Notes: generated from the letters alone by a model not told the origin. 64,000 nt of DNA from Neocallimastix lanati (nom. inval.) (GCA_016946835.1 JACVTC010000026.1:330001-394000), one strand, 5' to 3'; counted from the stretch's first letter, positions 15,441 to 30,370 are shown. Translations and numbers: made by a program.

Positions 15441-15942
15441 AAGAAAATACTATTAAAGACATTTTAATTAAAACATATAATAAATTTTATAAAATGAAAC
15501 AAAAAAAAATTTTATGTTTTATAACACAAATAATTAATTACAATATATATTCTATTAATGAAACTAAAAATTTTAAAATAAAATGAAAAAGGTTTATTTT
15601 TTTTTTTTTTCGTTTTATATGCAAATATACATACTCATTATTATTTAAATTATTTTTATTTTATATAAAATTTTTTTTATTTTTAATTTAAATCATTTTT
15701 ATAAAAGAACTACAATACAAAAAAAAAAAATTATGTTTTTTATTATTTATTATTTTTTATTATTTATATAAAAACTTTATTGGAGCTAAATAGTTGATTA
15801 TAAATTAAATATGAATAAATTATAAAATATTAAAAAGTAGACTATACTAAATATGTATAAAAAAAATAATAAAAATAAATAAATACATAAATGTTAATAA
15901 TTTATTTAACGAAGTGGTATATATAAATAATTATTATTTATT

Positions 15943-16110
15943 TATTTATTTATTTATGTATTTATTTATTTATTTATGTATTTATGTATGTATTTATTTA
16001 TTTATTTATGTATTTATGTATGTATGTATTTATTTATTTATTTATTTATTTATGTATGTATGTATTTATTTATTTATTTATTTATGTATTTATGTATTTA
16101 TTTTTATTAT
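15943..16110. repeat. TTTA/TGTA compound microsatellite
   Basis: Uninterrupted tetranucleotide array in which TTTA units alternate with TGTA and CATA-like variants. It produces spurious open frames of Y, L, F and I. Confidence 0.85.
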
Positions 16111-16544
16111 TGATTTTATACATATTTAGTAAAGATAAATTCCTTTTTTTATTTCTTTATATTAATGATTTGTACCAACAAGTCATAAATCTTAATTACT
16201 ATAAAAAAATAATTAGTGTCATTTAATGATATTAAATTAAAGAAATGTCCTTTTCTTCATATATATTTAAATTATACCATATATAGTATAAATGTAAAAA
16301 ATTATAAATCTATTCCTTTATATATACTTAAAAATATATTCCATTAGTAAATAAAAATAAAATAATTTTATAATTAATAATCCTTTATTTATTAAAATTT
16401 ATTACATATCAAAATATCAAATGTTGTGTGTTACGTTTTAATTTTAATTTTTATTATTAATTAAAATTAAATTAAAATAAAAATATTTTTATATGATTGG
16501 TTTAAGTGTTTCATGTTATAACTTAACATTTTTAATATATATAC

Positions 16545-16990
16545 TTTCATTTATTTATTTATTTATTATTTATTTATTATTTATTATTTATTATTTATTA
16601 TTTAATATTGATGTTTAATATATAACTTTCATTTATTTATTTATTTATTATTTATTTATTATTTATTATTTAATATTGATGTTTAATATATATACTTTCA
16701 TTTATTTATTTATTATTTATTTATTATTTATTATTTATTATTTATTATTTATTATTTATTATTAATTATTTATTATTTATTATTAATTATTAATTATTTA
16801 TTATTTAATATTGATGTTTAATATATATACTTTCATTTATTTATTTATTTATTATTTATCTATTTATTATTTATTTATTATTTATTATTTATTATTTATT
16901 ATTTATTTATTTATTTATTATTGATTATTATTTATATTATTATTGATTATTATTTATATTATTGTTGATTATTGATTATTATTTATTTAT
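16545..16990. repeat. Higher-order repeat of TTTA arrays with a spacer
   Basis: Blocks of ATTT/ATTATTT repeats are separated by a recurring spacer ending in GATGTTTAATATATA(T)ACTTTC, seen at about 16608, 16676 and 16810. The spacing between spacers varies, as expected from slippage in the TTTA blocks. Confidence 0.75.
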
Positions 16991-17469
16991 TTGTTTATTT
17001 ATTTGTAATATATAATTAATAATTAACTTTAATTATATATATAATTTATGCCCTATAATTAAAGTTTGATGTTTTGTTTTTTTACAAAAAAGTTAAATTT
17101 TTTTTATTGATATACCCTATATTGTAAATCTATATAGGAAATAATGTTTTTAAATAAACTTTAAAGGATATACTAAATATTTATAATATAGCAAACTAGT
17201 ATAAAACTTTTTTTTTAAAATTCATTATCACCATTATTTATATTAAATATTATGTAGATAATAATAAAGATTTCATTTAATAAATAAATTTAATCTAAAA
17301 TAATATTATTTTTATTATTATTAATTAGATTATTATAATTAGAATATATTATATTATTATTTATTAATATTATTATTTATTATTATTATTTAAAAAATCC
17401 ATATTTTATTAAAACTTGACCAAATTCAAATTATATTTTACTTGAAATTATCCTTTTATAATTACTTAT

Positions 17470-17553
17470 TAAGTTTTGAGATAAATAATTAAATCAATAC
17501 TATATTTATATTTAAGTTTTGAGATAAATAATTAAATCAATACTATATTTATA
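17470..17553. repeat. Direct duplication, 43-bp offset
   Basis: A segment of about 40 bp starting TAAGTTTTGAGATAAATAAT is repeated immediately at 17513 with no visible mismatch. Confidence 0.85.
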
Positions 17554-17767
17554 TCAACTTTTTTACTTTTATATTTATTCTACTAGTTTTTTTTTTTTTT
17601 CTGTTCTTGCTCAAAATAAATACAAAAAGAAAATTTTTAGATAGAATCATATGTTGTATTTGTAATAAAATAGTACGTTTGTATTTAATTTAGTTTCACA
17701 TTTCTATCCCGAAATAATAAATTTTATAAAATATATATAAGTAAATATTTTTTTAAAACAAGTAAAT

Positions 17768-18046
17768 AAATAAATAAATAAATAAATAGAAAATAATAAA
17801 ATAATAAATAAATAAATAAATAAATAGAAAATAATAAAATAATAAATAAATAAATAAATAAATAGAAAATAATAAAATAATAAATAAATAAATAAATAAA
17901 TAGAAAATAATAAAATAATAAATAAATAAATAAATAAATAGAAAATAATAAAATAATAAATAAATAAATAAATAAATAGAAAATAATAAAATAATAAATA
18001 AATAAATAAATAAATAGAAAATAATAAAATAATAAATAAATAGATA
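17768..18046. repeat. 38-bp minisatellite, seven copies
   Basis: The unique TAGAAAATAATAAAATAATA block recurs with its G at 17789, 17827, 17865, 17903, 17941, 17979 and 18017, an exact 38-bp period. The space between is filled with AAAT units. No coding content. Confidence 0.92.
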
Positions 18047-20595
18047 ATACTACTATTTAGTTAGTAAAGAAATATATATATATATAAAGATAATTTTAAT
18101 TCTAATCCTTTATCATTTTCAAAATTTCTTTTATTAATTATTATAAATAAAGTAAAAATAGAATTAATATATCATTTAAAAATAAAGAACAATCTACACC
18201 AGTAAATAAAAATAAAAATAATGGTAATATTAAGCACTGTCTTTTTTTTATTTTTATTGCTAATTGTTTTTCTTTATTTATATATTTTTATTTTAGAGGA
18301 TTTTAAATGATTAGGTTAATGTATTTTTTTTAATTGTTTTTTGTTTAAACCTTTGATTTTAAAAATTGGAAAGTCGAAAAGAATTATATTAATTTTAATA
18401 TAAATACAAACCTATAAAAAGTAAAAACAAATTTAAATTGATTAGTCAAAATACTAACTATTTTGTCTATAAATAAAGTTTATATTTTAATTTTAATTTT
18501 AATTACCAAAGTATATTAATTAATAATAACTAAAATTCTAAAAAATCTTTATAAAGATATATTAAGTTTCTAAAATTTTATGTTAATAATATAATTTAGT
18601 ATTATAAATTATATTACAATATATTTATCCAATATAATAATCCTATATTACATTAATTATTTAATTAAATTAATTTATATAATTCTTATAGAAGTTTCCC
18701 TTTTTTATAATTTGTAATTAAATAAATTTTAATACTATGATTATTAATTAAATATATTAAAATAAATATATTCATATTTATATTTAAATATATAATCTAA
18801 AAAGGATTATTATAATTATAGTTATTATAATTATTTATTTATTTTTATGTTTCTTTTTAAACATGTTTAAAATTTAAATAATATTTTTATTATTATATAA
18901 TAAATACCAAATAATTTATGATGATAATTAATATATAATTAATTTTTATAAAAGCATATTAATTTTTTTTTTTTTTTATATATTTTAATTTTATTTTATA
19001 TTTTATTTTAAACAATACTATTTCATTATATTCTTTATTACCTTAAATGATATTAGTATTAATGTTAATTTAAATATTTGTATTACTGAATTATATCATT
19101 ATATAGGTTTATTATGTTATATAATTTTTATAATCGGCATTATTTATATATTATATTGTATAATTTTTATAATCTGTATTATTTATATATTATAAATAGT
19201 AAATCTACATAATTATTTTTAATAGTAAATTTTTATATTTATTTATTTATTTATTTAATAAAAATAAAAAATAAAAATTATTTTGATTTTTTAAATAATA
19301 TATTAAAATAAAATAAAAATTATACTAAATATGAAGATATATTAACTAGAAATAAATATTATATTGTCGAATATATTGTAGCATATATTTAATTTTATGT
19401 TAAAATTTTGAATTTTTATTAGTTTAATTCTATTATTTACTTTTTTTTTTTTTTTTTTTCTTTTTTTCTTTTTTTTTTCTTTTTTTTTTTTTTATTAATC
19501 ATCATATTAAAAATTAAGTTTTAGTAAATATATGTTCCTGCTAAAACAAAAATAACTGTATAAATTAGCAAAGGAAACATTTAAAAATAATAAAGAAAAA
19601 TTAGAAAATTTGAATGCTGAAAATATTTATAATAAAATAAAATAAAATAAAGTTTCCTTTTTTTTTTTGTTAAAATATTTCAAAAATATTTTAAAATATC
19701 AAAAAACATCATATTTATAATACAATAAATACAAACAATAAAAATAAATAAAATATACAAATATATCATGAAATATTAAATGACAATAAACAAAATCTAT
19801 TATTAAATATAGAATTTTAGACTCTAAAAAAACTAATCTTATTTATTGGATTATTGTTGAAAACTATTATAATAAGGCATAAATATCAATACATTGAAAA
19901 AGTATTAAAAGATTTAATAAAAAGTAATTTATAATCAATAAATTATATATATTTTTATTTATACATAAGAAAAGAAAATAGATTTTAAATATTTTCAATA
20001 CAATATATAGAGTAATAAATAATTAAATTCGTAATTTGATATAATTATTAATAATTATTATAAAATTAAAAAAGAATAAATTAGGTATCGATTTTATTTA
20101 TTTTAATATTGTATATATTATTAAAATAACTTTAATAATTATTAAAGTATTATTCAATACTATTTAATTATTTATTACCGAATATTACTGAAACTTTGAT
20201 TTTATTTAATAAAATAATACAATTTATCAACTTGTTTTTTTTTTTTTTTTTTAAAAAATATAATTTTATATTTATAAAATTAAAAAAAAAAAAAATTTAA
20301 AAAAAATAAAATATAAAGAAATAAAAATATTAAGTAACTAAAATTAAACGACCAAAACAAATACAGAAAACAAAGAAAAAAAAATACCAATAAAAAAAAT
20401 AACATAATTATATAATTATATTATAAAATAATCTTTTTGTAAAAGTATAAGCCTATCAATACTGTTTAATTTAAAAAAAATTTAATATATATATATATTT
20501 TCTTTTTTCCTTTTTTTTTTCTTTTTAAAAAAGAATATATATATCGTTATAAATATAAATATTTTATTTTGTTATAACAATAAGATTATATAATA

Positions 20596-23500
20596 ATGTT
20601 TTTTAGTAAGAAAAAAAATATTGAAAAAATAAAAATTGTTGAAGCCGAGGAGCAAAGACAGAGAGAAGAAGAAGAAGAATATGAAGAATTAGAAATAGAA
20701 TCTCCTCTATTAGAATTAGATATAGAACCAGAAGATATCGATTTTACTAAGGTATATGCATATCATTCATTTGTATCTTCTCAAAGTGGTCAAGTTTGTG
20801 TGTCGAAGGATGAAGAATTAGTATTACTTGATGATTCTAATGATTATTGGTGGTTGGTTAAATGTGTTCGTTCAGATGAAGTGAGTACAATAGTATTGTT
20901 CTTAAATAAAGAATTTTGAATTATTATAATTTCATATTTAATTTTTTAAATTTTTTTTTATTACTAGGTTGGTTATATACCCGCTGATAATGTTGAAGTA
21001 ATTGGTTTTAAAATATAATAGATAAATATAAATAAATTATATTTATTATCATTAATATATTGTTTATCAATGAATATATTTTTTTAAATTATAAAAAATA
21101 TTTATATATATATTTTTTTATTAATCATAATATCTTTTTTTTTTTTTTTTTTTCGAATTTTAAAAATAATTAAAGACTCCAATAGAAAGATTGGCTAGAG
21201 TTAATAGAAGAAAAAATTTAGAGGTATACAATTATAAGACTAATTTATAATGCTATTATATTTAAAAATTTAATTTTTTGAAAAAAATATATATAAAGTA
21301 GATATTTTGATATTAATTAACTTTATAATTTATATAGATTGATGTACCAGAGAATGACATAGTAAAAAGATCAGAAAATTTTGCTCAAAAGAAAGTTACA
21401 TTTTCAAAGAATGTTACTATTGAAATGCCAGAAAGTGATGATGAAAATGAATCAGAAGAAGAAGTTGAAGTTAAAATTTCTCGTGTAAATACTGGTTCAT
21501 ATAAGGGTAAAAAGAAGAAGAATATTTTTTCTGTAAGTAATTTATATTTATTGAATATATATATTTAAAAAAATAATTAAATACTATCATAATTAATTAA
21601 ATTAAATAATTTTTTTTATAAAAAAAAATAATAAAATATTATAATAATATTAATTTTGAATCAATAGAAATTTTTGGGTAAAAAGGATAAAAAATCAAAG
21701 AAAGGTAATAATAATAACAACAACCAAGCATTTGCTGAACCATATAATAGTTATGAAATCAATGATATATTAGATTTTTCAGATGAAGGAAATAAGAATT
21801 CAAATAACATGGGAAATAATAATATGGTAATGAAGTTAGGTGGACCTGAAGGTTATAATCAAAATGCACAAAATCCTTCATTTGATAAAAGTACCAGTGG
21901 CCCATATGGTCCATCCATTAATAAATATATGGGACCGTCAGGTCCAAATGGTTTAGCTCCAAATAGTTATAATGGTCCAAATGGTCCAAATGGTCCAGGA
22001 TTAAATAACTCATATGATTCATTTGATAGAAATAATGGATCACCTAATCCAAATGGCCCATATGATTCCTTTGATAGAAATAATGGACCATATGGTTCAT
22101 TTGATAGAAATAATGGTCCATATAATCCAAATGGACCACATAATCCAAATGGACCACACGGCTCATTTGATAGAAATAATGGTCCTTATAATCCAAATGG
22201 ATCATATGGTTCCTTTGATAGAAATAATGGTCCAAATAATTCATTGAGTCCATATATGCAACATGAAAGAAATCTTAGACCTTCAAATGATGATATTAAT
22301 ACTTCACTTGAAAGGAATAGTAATCATCCATCCTTTGATCGTACTTCCAATAATTCAAATGATATTCCTAAAGAAAATACCATTAAAGTTTATGCTGGTA
22401 ATATAGAATTAAAAACATCATATAAGAATATAGAGGTGGATGAAAATATGACAATAAAAGATGTTCTTTTGATTGCTATGGAAAGATTTAGAATTCCAAA
22501 GAATACTGTTGATGAATACTATATTGGTGTGATTCATTTTGAATCCCAAGAAAAACAATTAAAACCTGAAGTAAATGTTATGAATATCATTAGAAGTTTA
22601 AATTCTAAGGGATTACCTGGTATCACTGTTTCATCAAGAAGTTCATTAATTAACGCAAATATTAATTTATCTGATACTAGATTTATTAAATTCTTTTTAA
22701 ATAGAAAGGTTGCTGAACAAGAAAAAGATTTTAAACTTATTCGTATATTTATTGATGAATTAGATAGTAATAGTCGACAAATACATAAGACTATCGGTGT
22801 TATGGAGCATGAGAAGGTAGTTGATGTCATTAATAATGCTTTAACTAAATTTAGTATTTATCAAAATAGAAATCCTTATGATTTTACTTTAATATCATTA
22901 TTTAATAATCAACAAATACCAAGAAAATATGATGATAAAATATATGATATTTTAAGTGAAGTTGCTAAATTTAAAAGAAGATCCATTATTGATATCGATT
23001 TCTTATTAAAACCAAATAATGCCATGTCATCTGAACCTCAGTCTAATGCAGGTTCTTTACAAAAACAACTTTTAATGAACGGTATTAATGGTTCTGGAAA
23101 TGGAAATCTTAAAAATAATTCGTTACTTCCTAATGATCCTGATAGTTTTAAACCACCAGCTCGAAAAAGTAGTAATGCAGCAAAACCATCCTTTATAAAA
23201 AGAAGTCCTAGTAAAAGATCAGAAAATCAATTTAATGAAAATAGTGACATTAATTCTAATACTAATGATGAGTTTGATGAACCACCACCACCACCATCCA
23301 TTCCTCCACCACCACCTCCAACTTATTTACCATTTACCGATGGTATGGGTTATGATTCTGATAATAGTAGTATTCCTCCTAGACAAGATTCAGATAATAA
23401 TTATCAACAAAAACGTGATTCTGATAATAGTAGTAATCCACCAAGATTTGATAGTCAAGAAAATACTAATCATGAAATTAATGAAAATTCTAGCATTGAT

Positions 23501-26500
23501 GATCCACCAAGAATTGGAAGTTTGGAACCAATTGAAAATGATGGTAATAATGGATTAGGTTCAGGTTCATTAGAAAATAATAATGATAGCAATGAAAACC
23601 ATGAGAATGATGATGGACAAAACAGTGATAATGATAATCCACCAAGATTTAGTAGTTTAAATCATAAGGATGAAAATGAAATTAAAACATCAGATACTAC
23701 AAATCATAATTTATTCAATAAAGTACCACAACGTACAAGAGATTCTATTTATAGTGATGCTCATGATTCATTTACATCTGAAATGAATGATTTAAATAAT
23801 AATTTATTTACTTTAAATAGTATTTTAGAAAATACTTCAGAGAAGTCCGATCGTGATAGTCAAGATGGTTCAATAAAAGAAGCTAAAAATAATCAAGATC
23901 AACGACAACAACAGCAACAACAAAAAGAAGAAAATCCATTATCCGTTGATAATGATAAAATTAAGATTGAAGAAAAGTCAATACAATCTTCCGAAAATGG
24001 TTCCGAATTACCAATGAATATCACCTCACAAAATGAAGCATTATCATCTACTTTACCTAAAAATGAAGGTAAGGAAGAATCTTTAAATAAAGAAGCTAAT
24101 ACTAATAGTTTACCATCAAAGCAAAATGGAAATGTTAATAATTTAAAACCAGAAGTATCGAAAGAAGAAAATAATGAAATTTCTAAAGATAATAATAATA
24201 ATAATAATAATAATATGATTAATAAAACTATAGAAAATAATGGTAAGGAGGAGAGTAATGAATCTTATGAATCTAATGAAAATTCTAATAAAAATTCTAT
24301 TGCTTTTGCCCCAAGAGGTAGTTCAGCGATGGATCCAAGAGGAAAACCAATGCCACAACGTCGTTCAGAAGATCGTAATAATTTTGAAAGAAGCTTAAGT
24401 AATGCCAGTAATAGTAATAGATTACCTGTTTCACCAAATTTAGTTCCTATTAGAAAATCTTCATCAGTGAAAGTTCCAAAACTAGTACATACTCAACCAG
24501 CTAATGTAGGTAATTGTCCACCAATGAATGATGGAGATAGAAGTATGATGAGAAATGATGGTGAAAGAATGGCAAGAAGACGTCCAAGAGGTTCATCTCC
24601 TGGAAGAGATGGTGATAGGAGTATGATGAGTGATAGAAGTATGATGGATGATAGAAGTGAAGGTATGAGAGATGATAGAAATGAAAGAGGAGCTATTAGA
24701 GATGCTGAAGGAAGATTAATACAAGGTGAAAGAGGTATGCGTCAAAGAAGACCTTCACCTAATGGAAGAATGAGACCAAGAAGACCATCACCTGGAAGAG
24801 GTGATAGAAGTATGATGGGTGATAGAAGTATGATGGGCGATAGAAGTATGATGGGTGATAGAAGTATGATGGGTGATAGAAGTATGATGGGTGATAGAAG
24901 TATGATGGGTGATAGAAGTATGATGGGTGATAGAAGTATAATGAATGGAAATATTTTAGATGGACTTAATGATAATGAAATGGGTCCAGATAATAAAATA
25001 TTACAACAAGTTAAAAATGCTGAAGGATTAAATAGAAGTGGTAGTTTTGATTCTCCATTATTAAAAGATGGTGAAATGAGAGGTAGAAGACAAGAACCAA
25101 GAGATGGTAGAAGAACAATGCCTCCAGAAAGAATGACACCTCAAATGAGAGAAATGTATAGTAAGGAGGGAGGAATGAATTCAAGAATGAGAGAAAGAAG
25201 ACCAGGTGGTCCAGATAGAACACCACAAATGAGAGAAAGAAGACCAGGTGGTCCAGATAGAACTCCTCAAATGGGTGAAAGAAGACGAAGAGGTCCACCA
25301 GATGGAGATATTCCACCACATATGAGAGAAAGAAGACCAATGGATCCAGAAGGTAGACCATTAGATCAAGAAGGAAGACCAATTGAAACATCTGAAGGAA
25401 GATTTATGGGACCAGAAGGGGAAAGAGATAGAGATATACCACCACATATGAGAGAAAGAAGATCAATGAGACCAGGACCAGAAGGTGATAGAGAAAAAGA
25501 TAGAAGAGATAGAAGACCAAGTCCAGGTCCAATTTCAGGTCCAGAGAGAACACCACAAATGGGAGAAAGAAGGTTAAGAGGTTCTGAAAGAACACCAAGA
25601 ATGGGACCTGAAAGAACACCAAGAATGGGACCAGATAGAACTCCAAGAATGGGACCAGATAGAACACCAAGAATGGGACCAGATAGAACTCCAAGAATGG
25701 GACCAGATAGAACTCCACAAATGGAAGAAAGAAGATTAAGAAGTCCATCTGATCCAAATAGAATTAGAATGAGTAGATCATGTTCACCAAGTCCAAATAG
25801 GAGAAGACCAAGACCACCACCAAATGGTCCAAATGTTTTAAATAATCTTAATGGTAATGGCGATATACCATCTCCACATTTATCCTTTAGAAATAGTCCA
25901 AGACCAAATATGATTTCATCTCATGATATGAATTCAAGAGATATTGGATCTCCAGCTAGAAAACCTATTGAATTAAGCAATAGTCCAAATTCGAGTTTAG
26001 GTAGAAGTCCAAATGGAATGATGCATAAACCAATGAATTCTCCAATGAATATATCTTCTCCATTTAGAGTTCAACATAGTGCTTCTGGCTCTCCTATATC
26101 ACCAATGATTTTACCAGAAGGTATACATCAATCTAATACATTAGGTATTAATAATATTGAAAGAAAACTTTCATCTAATTCATCTAGAAGTATGACTGAT
26201 AGTAAAAATGGTTCCTTTAATCATCGAAGAAATGCCTCTGTTTCTTCTTCTCTTTCAACACATTCAACCTCTAGTGATAGACCACCAAAATCAGCTTATA
26301 GAAAACCCGGATTACAATCACCAAATCATCATAATAGTAATTTAATTGAAACATCAAAAACTCCACTTATTGTTAATAATGTGGGAGAATTAAATGCTCA
26401 TTCTGCAGCTATTCAAACGGTTAATGAATTTGGTGAAGTGGAAGATGTAAAAAGTTACGGAAGTCAAAATCAAAGCAAAAATGCCTCTCCTGCTGTAGAT

Positions 26501-26830
26501 ATAGATTTTAATCAATTATTAAACTCACTTGATAATACCTTACAAAATAAATCAAATAATTTCACTGTACGTTCTAATGCCAGTACACCATCAGGTAGTA
26601 GAAGAAATAGTGAATTAGAAAAAATAAGAGCTGATCGTAGATCAAAATTTGAAGATATGGAAAAATATTTAGATAATACTATTCAAAATAATCAAATTAA
26701 ATCTAAATCAAATGCTACTTCTTCAGGAAAAGCAAATAATAAAACTAACGAAAGTCATTATGATGATTCTAATTTAAAAAATTTATTAGATGAATTAACC
26801 ATGGCAAGTAATACCGAAAATAGAAATTAA
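20596..26830 (+). CDS. SH3-domain scaffold with KVTF motif and tandem repeats (Bud14/Tea4-like)
   Basis: Exons: 20596-20880, 20968-20997, 21176-21223, 21338-21532, 21668-26830. GT-AG phases fit and the sum is 5721 nt (1906 residues). The ATG at 20596 is the only plausible start. Residues about 50-105 are an SH3 domain (YAYHSFVSS, then YWWLVKC, then VGYIPADNVE), continued by TPIERLARVNRRKN, which I associate with fungal polarity SH3 proteins. KKVTF at about 139-143 fits the RVxF docking motif of protein phosphatase 1, as in Bud14/Tea4. Residues about 424-640 form two folded segments that could be ubiquitin-like or Ras-association type. The rest is disordered: SFDRNNGP repeats, a polyproline stretch near 724, acidic and Asn-rich tracts, DRSMMG repeats (nt 24800-24940) and GPDRTPRM repeats (nt 25600-25715). 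It probably acts at cell tips or the cortex as a phosphatase-targeting scaffold; the family assignment is from memory of motifs. Confidence 0.85.
24800..24945 (+). repeat. 18-bp coding minisatellite (DRSMMG)
   Basis: Eight near-identical 18-bp units encode D-R-S-M-M-G in tandem inside the SH3 scaffold gene. The unit is a multiple of three, so copy number can change without breaking the frame. A second coding array of 24-bp GPDRTPRM-type units lies at about 25605-25715, and DRNNGP units at about 22020-22230. Confidence 0.9.
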
Positions 26831-27064
26831 TGAAACACTTTTTAAAAATAAAAATAACAATAATATATATAATTTTTTTTTTTTTTTTTCAATTGTTAAT
26901 TATATAGGTAATTATTTAAATATAATTATATATTCTCTGTACTAATTTAATATAAATTCTATTTAAATATATATTTTTTTTATAAAAACAATATATCTAA
27001 TTTATTAATCATTTTTTTATTTACCTTTATATATTCTATTTTTTTTTTTATTTTAATCATATAG

Positions 27065-27106
<42 letters not shown>

Positions 27107-28754
27107 ATTAAAAAATTTTATTCTCTGGAAAATTTTACTTATTAAAATATATATATTTTTTATTTATTGTTTTTTATTTAAAAGTTGAATATTTCAAAAT
27201 AATTAATTAATAAATAAATAAAAAATCAATATATAAAAAAAAATTAAATAAAACGAAAAATAATATACAATAAACCATCTCAACACGAAATAAATAAATC
27301 AACGAAACAAAAATAAATAAAAAAAAAAAAAAAATAAAAATAAAAAAATAAAGATAAAAACTAAAATAAAAATAAAAATAAATACGAGTATAAATATAGA
27401 AATACAAAAAAAAAAAAAAAATAAAAAAAAGAAAAAATAAAATATAAATAATAAATAAAATAAAATAATACAGAATAAAAAAAAATTAAAAAAAAACAAA
27501 AATAATTATAAAATGTTATAAATATTAACAAAAAAAAAAAATAGTAATAGTAATAATTGCATTATAGAATATTTATTTTTAAAAATTATAAATATAAATA
27601 TATATAAAAGGTAATTTATTTTTACATATTTTCAAATCATATCAAATTAATTTTTATAAATAAATGAAAAACTATTAAATATTTAAAATATTAAATATGT
27701 TATATATATATAAAATAAAATAAACAAAAAAAAAAAAATTATTTCAATAAAAATAAAATAATAATAAAAAAAAAATATTTATAATAAATAAATAATAATA
27801 ATTATAATTATTATTATTTCTACAATTTTTTTTTTTTTTTTGGTATATTTAAAATTTAATTAATAAATATTTTATTTAAAATTAATATATATAATATATA
27901 ATATAAATTAAATATATATATTATTTATTTTTAAAATATATATTTAATAATTTCTTATTTAATGTTAATTTAAAAAAGGAAAGGAAAAAAAAAAAAAAAA
28001 TAATTTATCAAAAATCCAAATTTATATCAAAAAAATTTTTTTTTTAAAAAAAAAAAAAAAAAAAAAAACGAAAAATAATCCTACATAATGAAAAATATAT
28101 ATATATTTAATAATAATATTTAAACCATTAAACCATTTATTATTAATACTATTTTTTATTATAATATTTAAAATTGCAATTAACAATTAACAATTAATGA
28201 TTAAATCAAAATATAAAATTAAAATTAAATTAAAAAATTAAATATTAAATAAAAATATATAGTAGAAATTGAAATAGAAAAGTATCATAAAATCAAAAAA
28301 AAAAAAAAAAAAAAAAACTATTTTAATGATACATTAATAAAAAATTATTAAAATATTTTTTTTTTTTTTTTTATATTTATTTTTTTTTTTTTTTAAAAAA
28401 GATATATTAATAAGTTTATTTATAATTAATAGAAATAAATAATTAAATAATAGATTATTAAAAAAAAAATAATAATTATAAAATAATAGAATTAAACAAA
28501 TCAAATAAAAAAATATATATATATTTAAACAACTTTCAAAAAAAAATCAAATAAAAATATTACTTTTATAAAGTTGTTTAAAGGTATATAAACAAAAAAA
28601 CATAGTAAATGTATTTATATATATTAATTATTAATTAATATATATTATCATATTTTAATTCAACAACATAATAATTTATTAATTATTAAATAAATGAAAA
28701 TAGAAAAAAAATTTTTTTTTTTTTTTTATTTTCTTAATTTTTATTATAAGAACC

Positions 28755-29021
28755 ATAGTAATATGAAGAATATTAATGATGATCAAATTATAAAAATAAA
28801 TAAATAAATAATAAAAAAAAAAAAAAAAAAGATTAATATTGGTTTTAATATTTAATATGATTCTTATAGTAATATGAAGAATATTAATGATGATCAAATT
28901 ATAATAATAATAATAATAATAATAAATAATAATAAATAATAATAATAAATAATAATAATAAATAATAATAAATAATAATAAATAATAATAATAATAATAA
29001 TAATAAATAATAATAAATAAA

Positions 29022-29060
<39 letters not shown>

Positions 29061-29089
29061 GATTAATATTGATTTTAATATTTAATATG
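28755..29089. repeat. Interspersed direct repeats separated by AAT microsatellite
   Basis: A block containing ATAGTAATATGAAGAATATT occurs at 28755 and 28866. A block containing GATTAATATTG(G/A)TTTTAATA occurs at 28831 and 29061. The copies are nearly identical and are separated by A-runs and AAT repeats, implying one duplicated composite unit. Confidence 0.8.
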
Positions 29090-29777
29090 TTTTTTTTTTT
29101 AAATTTTTTTCATATTATTAATATACTTATTGATGATCTTTTTTCAATTAATAAAAAAATTATATATATATATATATATGTTTTTTTTTTGTATTTAATC
29201 TCCATTTTATTTTATTTTTCATTTAATTTAAATTTTATTATCAACTTTAAAAGTTTTAATAATAATTCTCATAAAAATTTAATATTTTTAATTTATATTT
29301 ATTAGAGATTTATGAAGACAATACAAAAAAAAAAAAAAAATTAATTCTCACAAAAATTTAATATTTATTTATATAATGAATGAATGAATGAATATGAATG
29401 AATAAAGAATGAAATATTAAAAAAATGAAATATTGAAAGATAAAATATTGAAGATTGAAATAGTGAAATAGTGACTACTAACAATGCTAAATCTCTTTGC
29501 TATTAAAATTGCTATTAAAATAAGTTGGTGTGACACCGTACATTAACATTTTAAAAATTTTATATATGGAGGCCTATTAAAATTTATATACCTATAAAAT
29601 TTATCAAAACATAATAAATTATTAAATTATAGGATGACATGTTTAAAATATAATATATATATATATAAAGGTGTTTTTTTTTTTTTTTTTTTTAATTTAT
29701 ATTCAAAAATCTATAAACATTAAATAATTAATTTTTTTTTATTTTATAAATTTTAATTATTATTATTTTTTCTATTA

Positions 29778-29814
<37 letters not shown>

Positions 29815-30264
29815 GTTTTTTTATGATTAATCCATTTTGTAAATTTTTTTTCTCAACTTATAGATCAGCCTACTAAATATATTGAAAATTTGTATCACTT
29901 TTATTTATTAATTATTAATATTTCTATTTGATTAAATAATTATATTTATAAAAAATTAAAATTATAATTCATTGATTTATATGGAAAAATATTTAATAAT
30001 AGAAAATTATAAGAAATAAAAAGAAATTAAATTTGAAATATTAAATCTTCAAATGAGGCTTTTTTTTTCTTATTATTTTTTTTACTGTTTTTATGTGTTA
30101 TATATATGAAGGATAATTTTACCAAAATAAAACAAAAATTTGTGTTACCTTTATGCTTATCCATTAATAAATAAAATTAGATAAGATGACTAAATATATT
30201 AAATTTATTTTTATTATTTTTTATAATTTCTCCATTATTAAATATCATATATATGGATATATAA

Positions 30265-30299
<35 letters not shown>

Positions 30300-30334
30300 T
30301 TATTCTTTATTATTTTATAAAATTTATAAATATA

Positions 30335-30370
<36 letters not shown>

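Larger units (their letters stand above)
13144..20595. other. 7.4-kb gene desert
   Basis: No open frame with coding character was found on either strand. The stretch is A/T homopolymers, AT/AAT/TTTA microsatellites and the minisatellites listed separately. Open frames here, such as those over TTTA repeats near 15.9-16.2 kb, are simple-repeat translations. A slightly less AT-rich patch at 14455-14620 did not fold by eye into a tRNA and matched nothing I recognise. Confidence 0.65.

Noticed and set aside
15914-16226. Two overlapping Tyr/Leu/Phe-rich frames
   Set aside because: Translations of a TTTA/TGTA microsatellite.
17768-18046. CRISPR-like regular spacing
   Set aside because: Units are contiguous AT minisatellite copies without unique spacers, in a eukaryote.
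25011-25757. Minus-strand frames over the SH3 scaffold gene
   Set aside because: Antisense shadows of Arg/Pro repeats, with no coding signature.
27207-27499. Phe/Tyr-rich minus-strand frames
   Set aside because: Poly-A/AAAT tracts read backwards; no conserved residues or start context.
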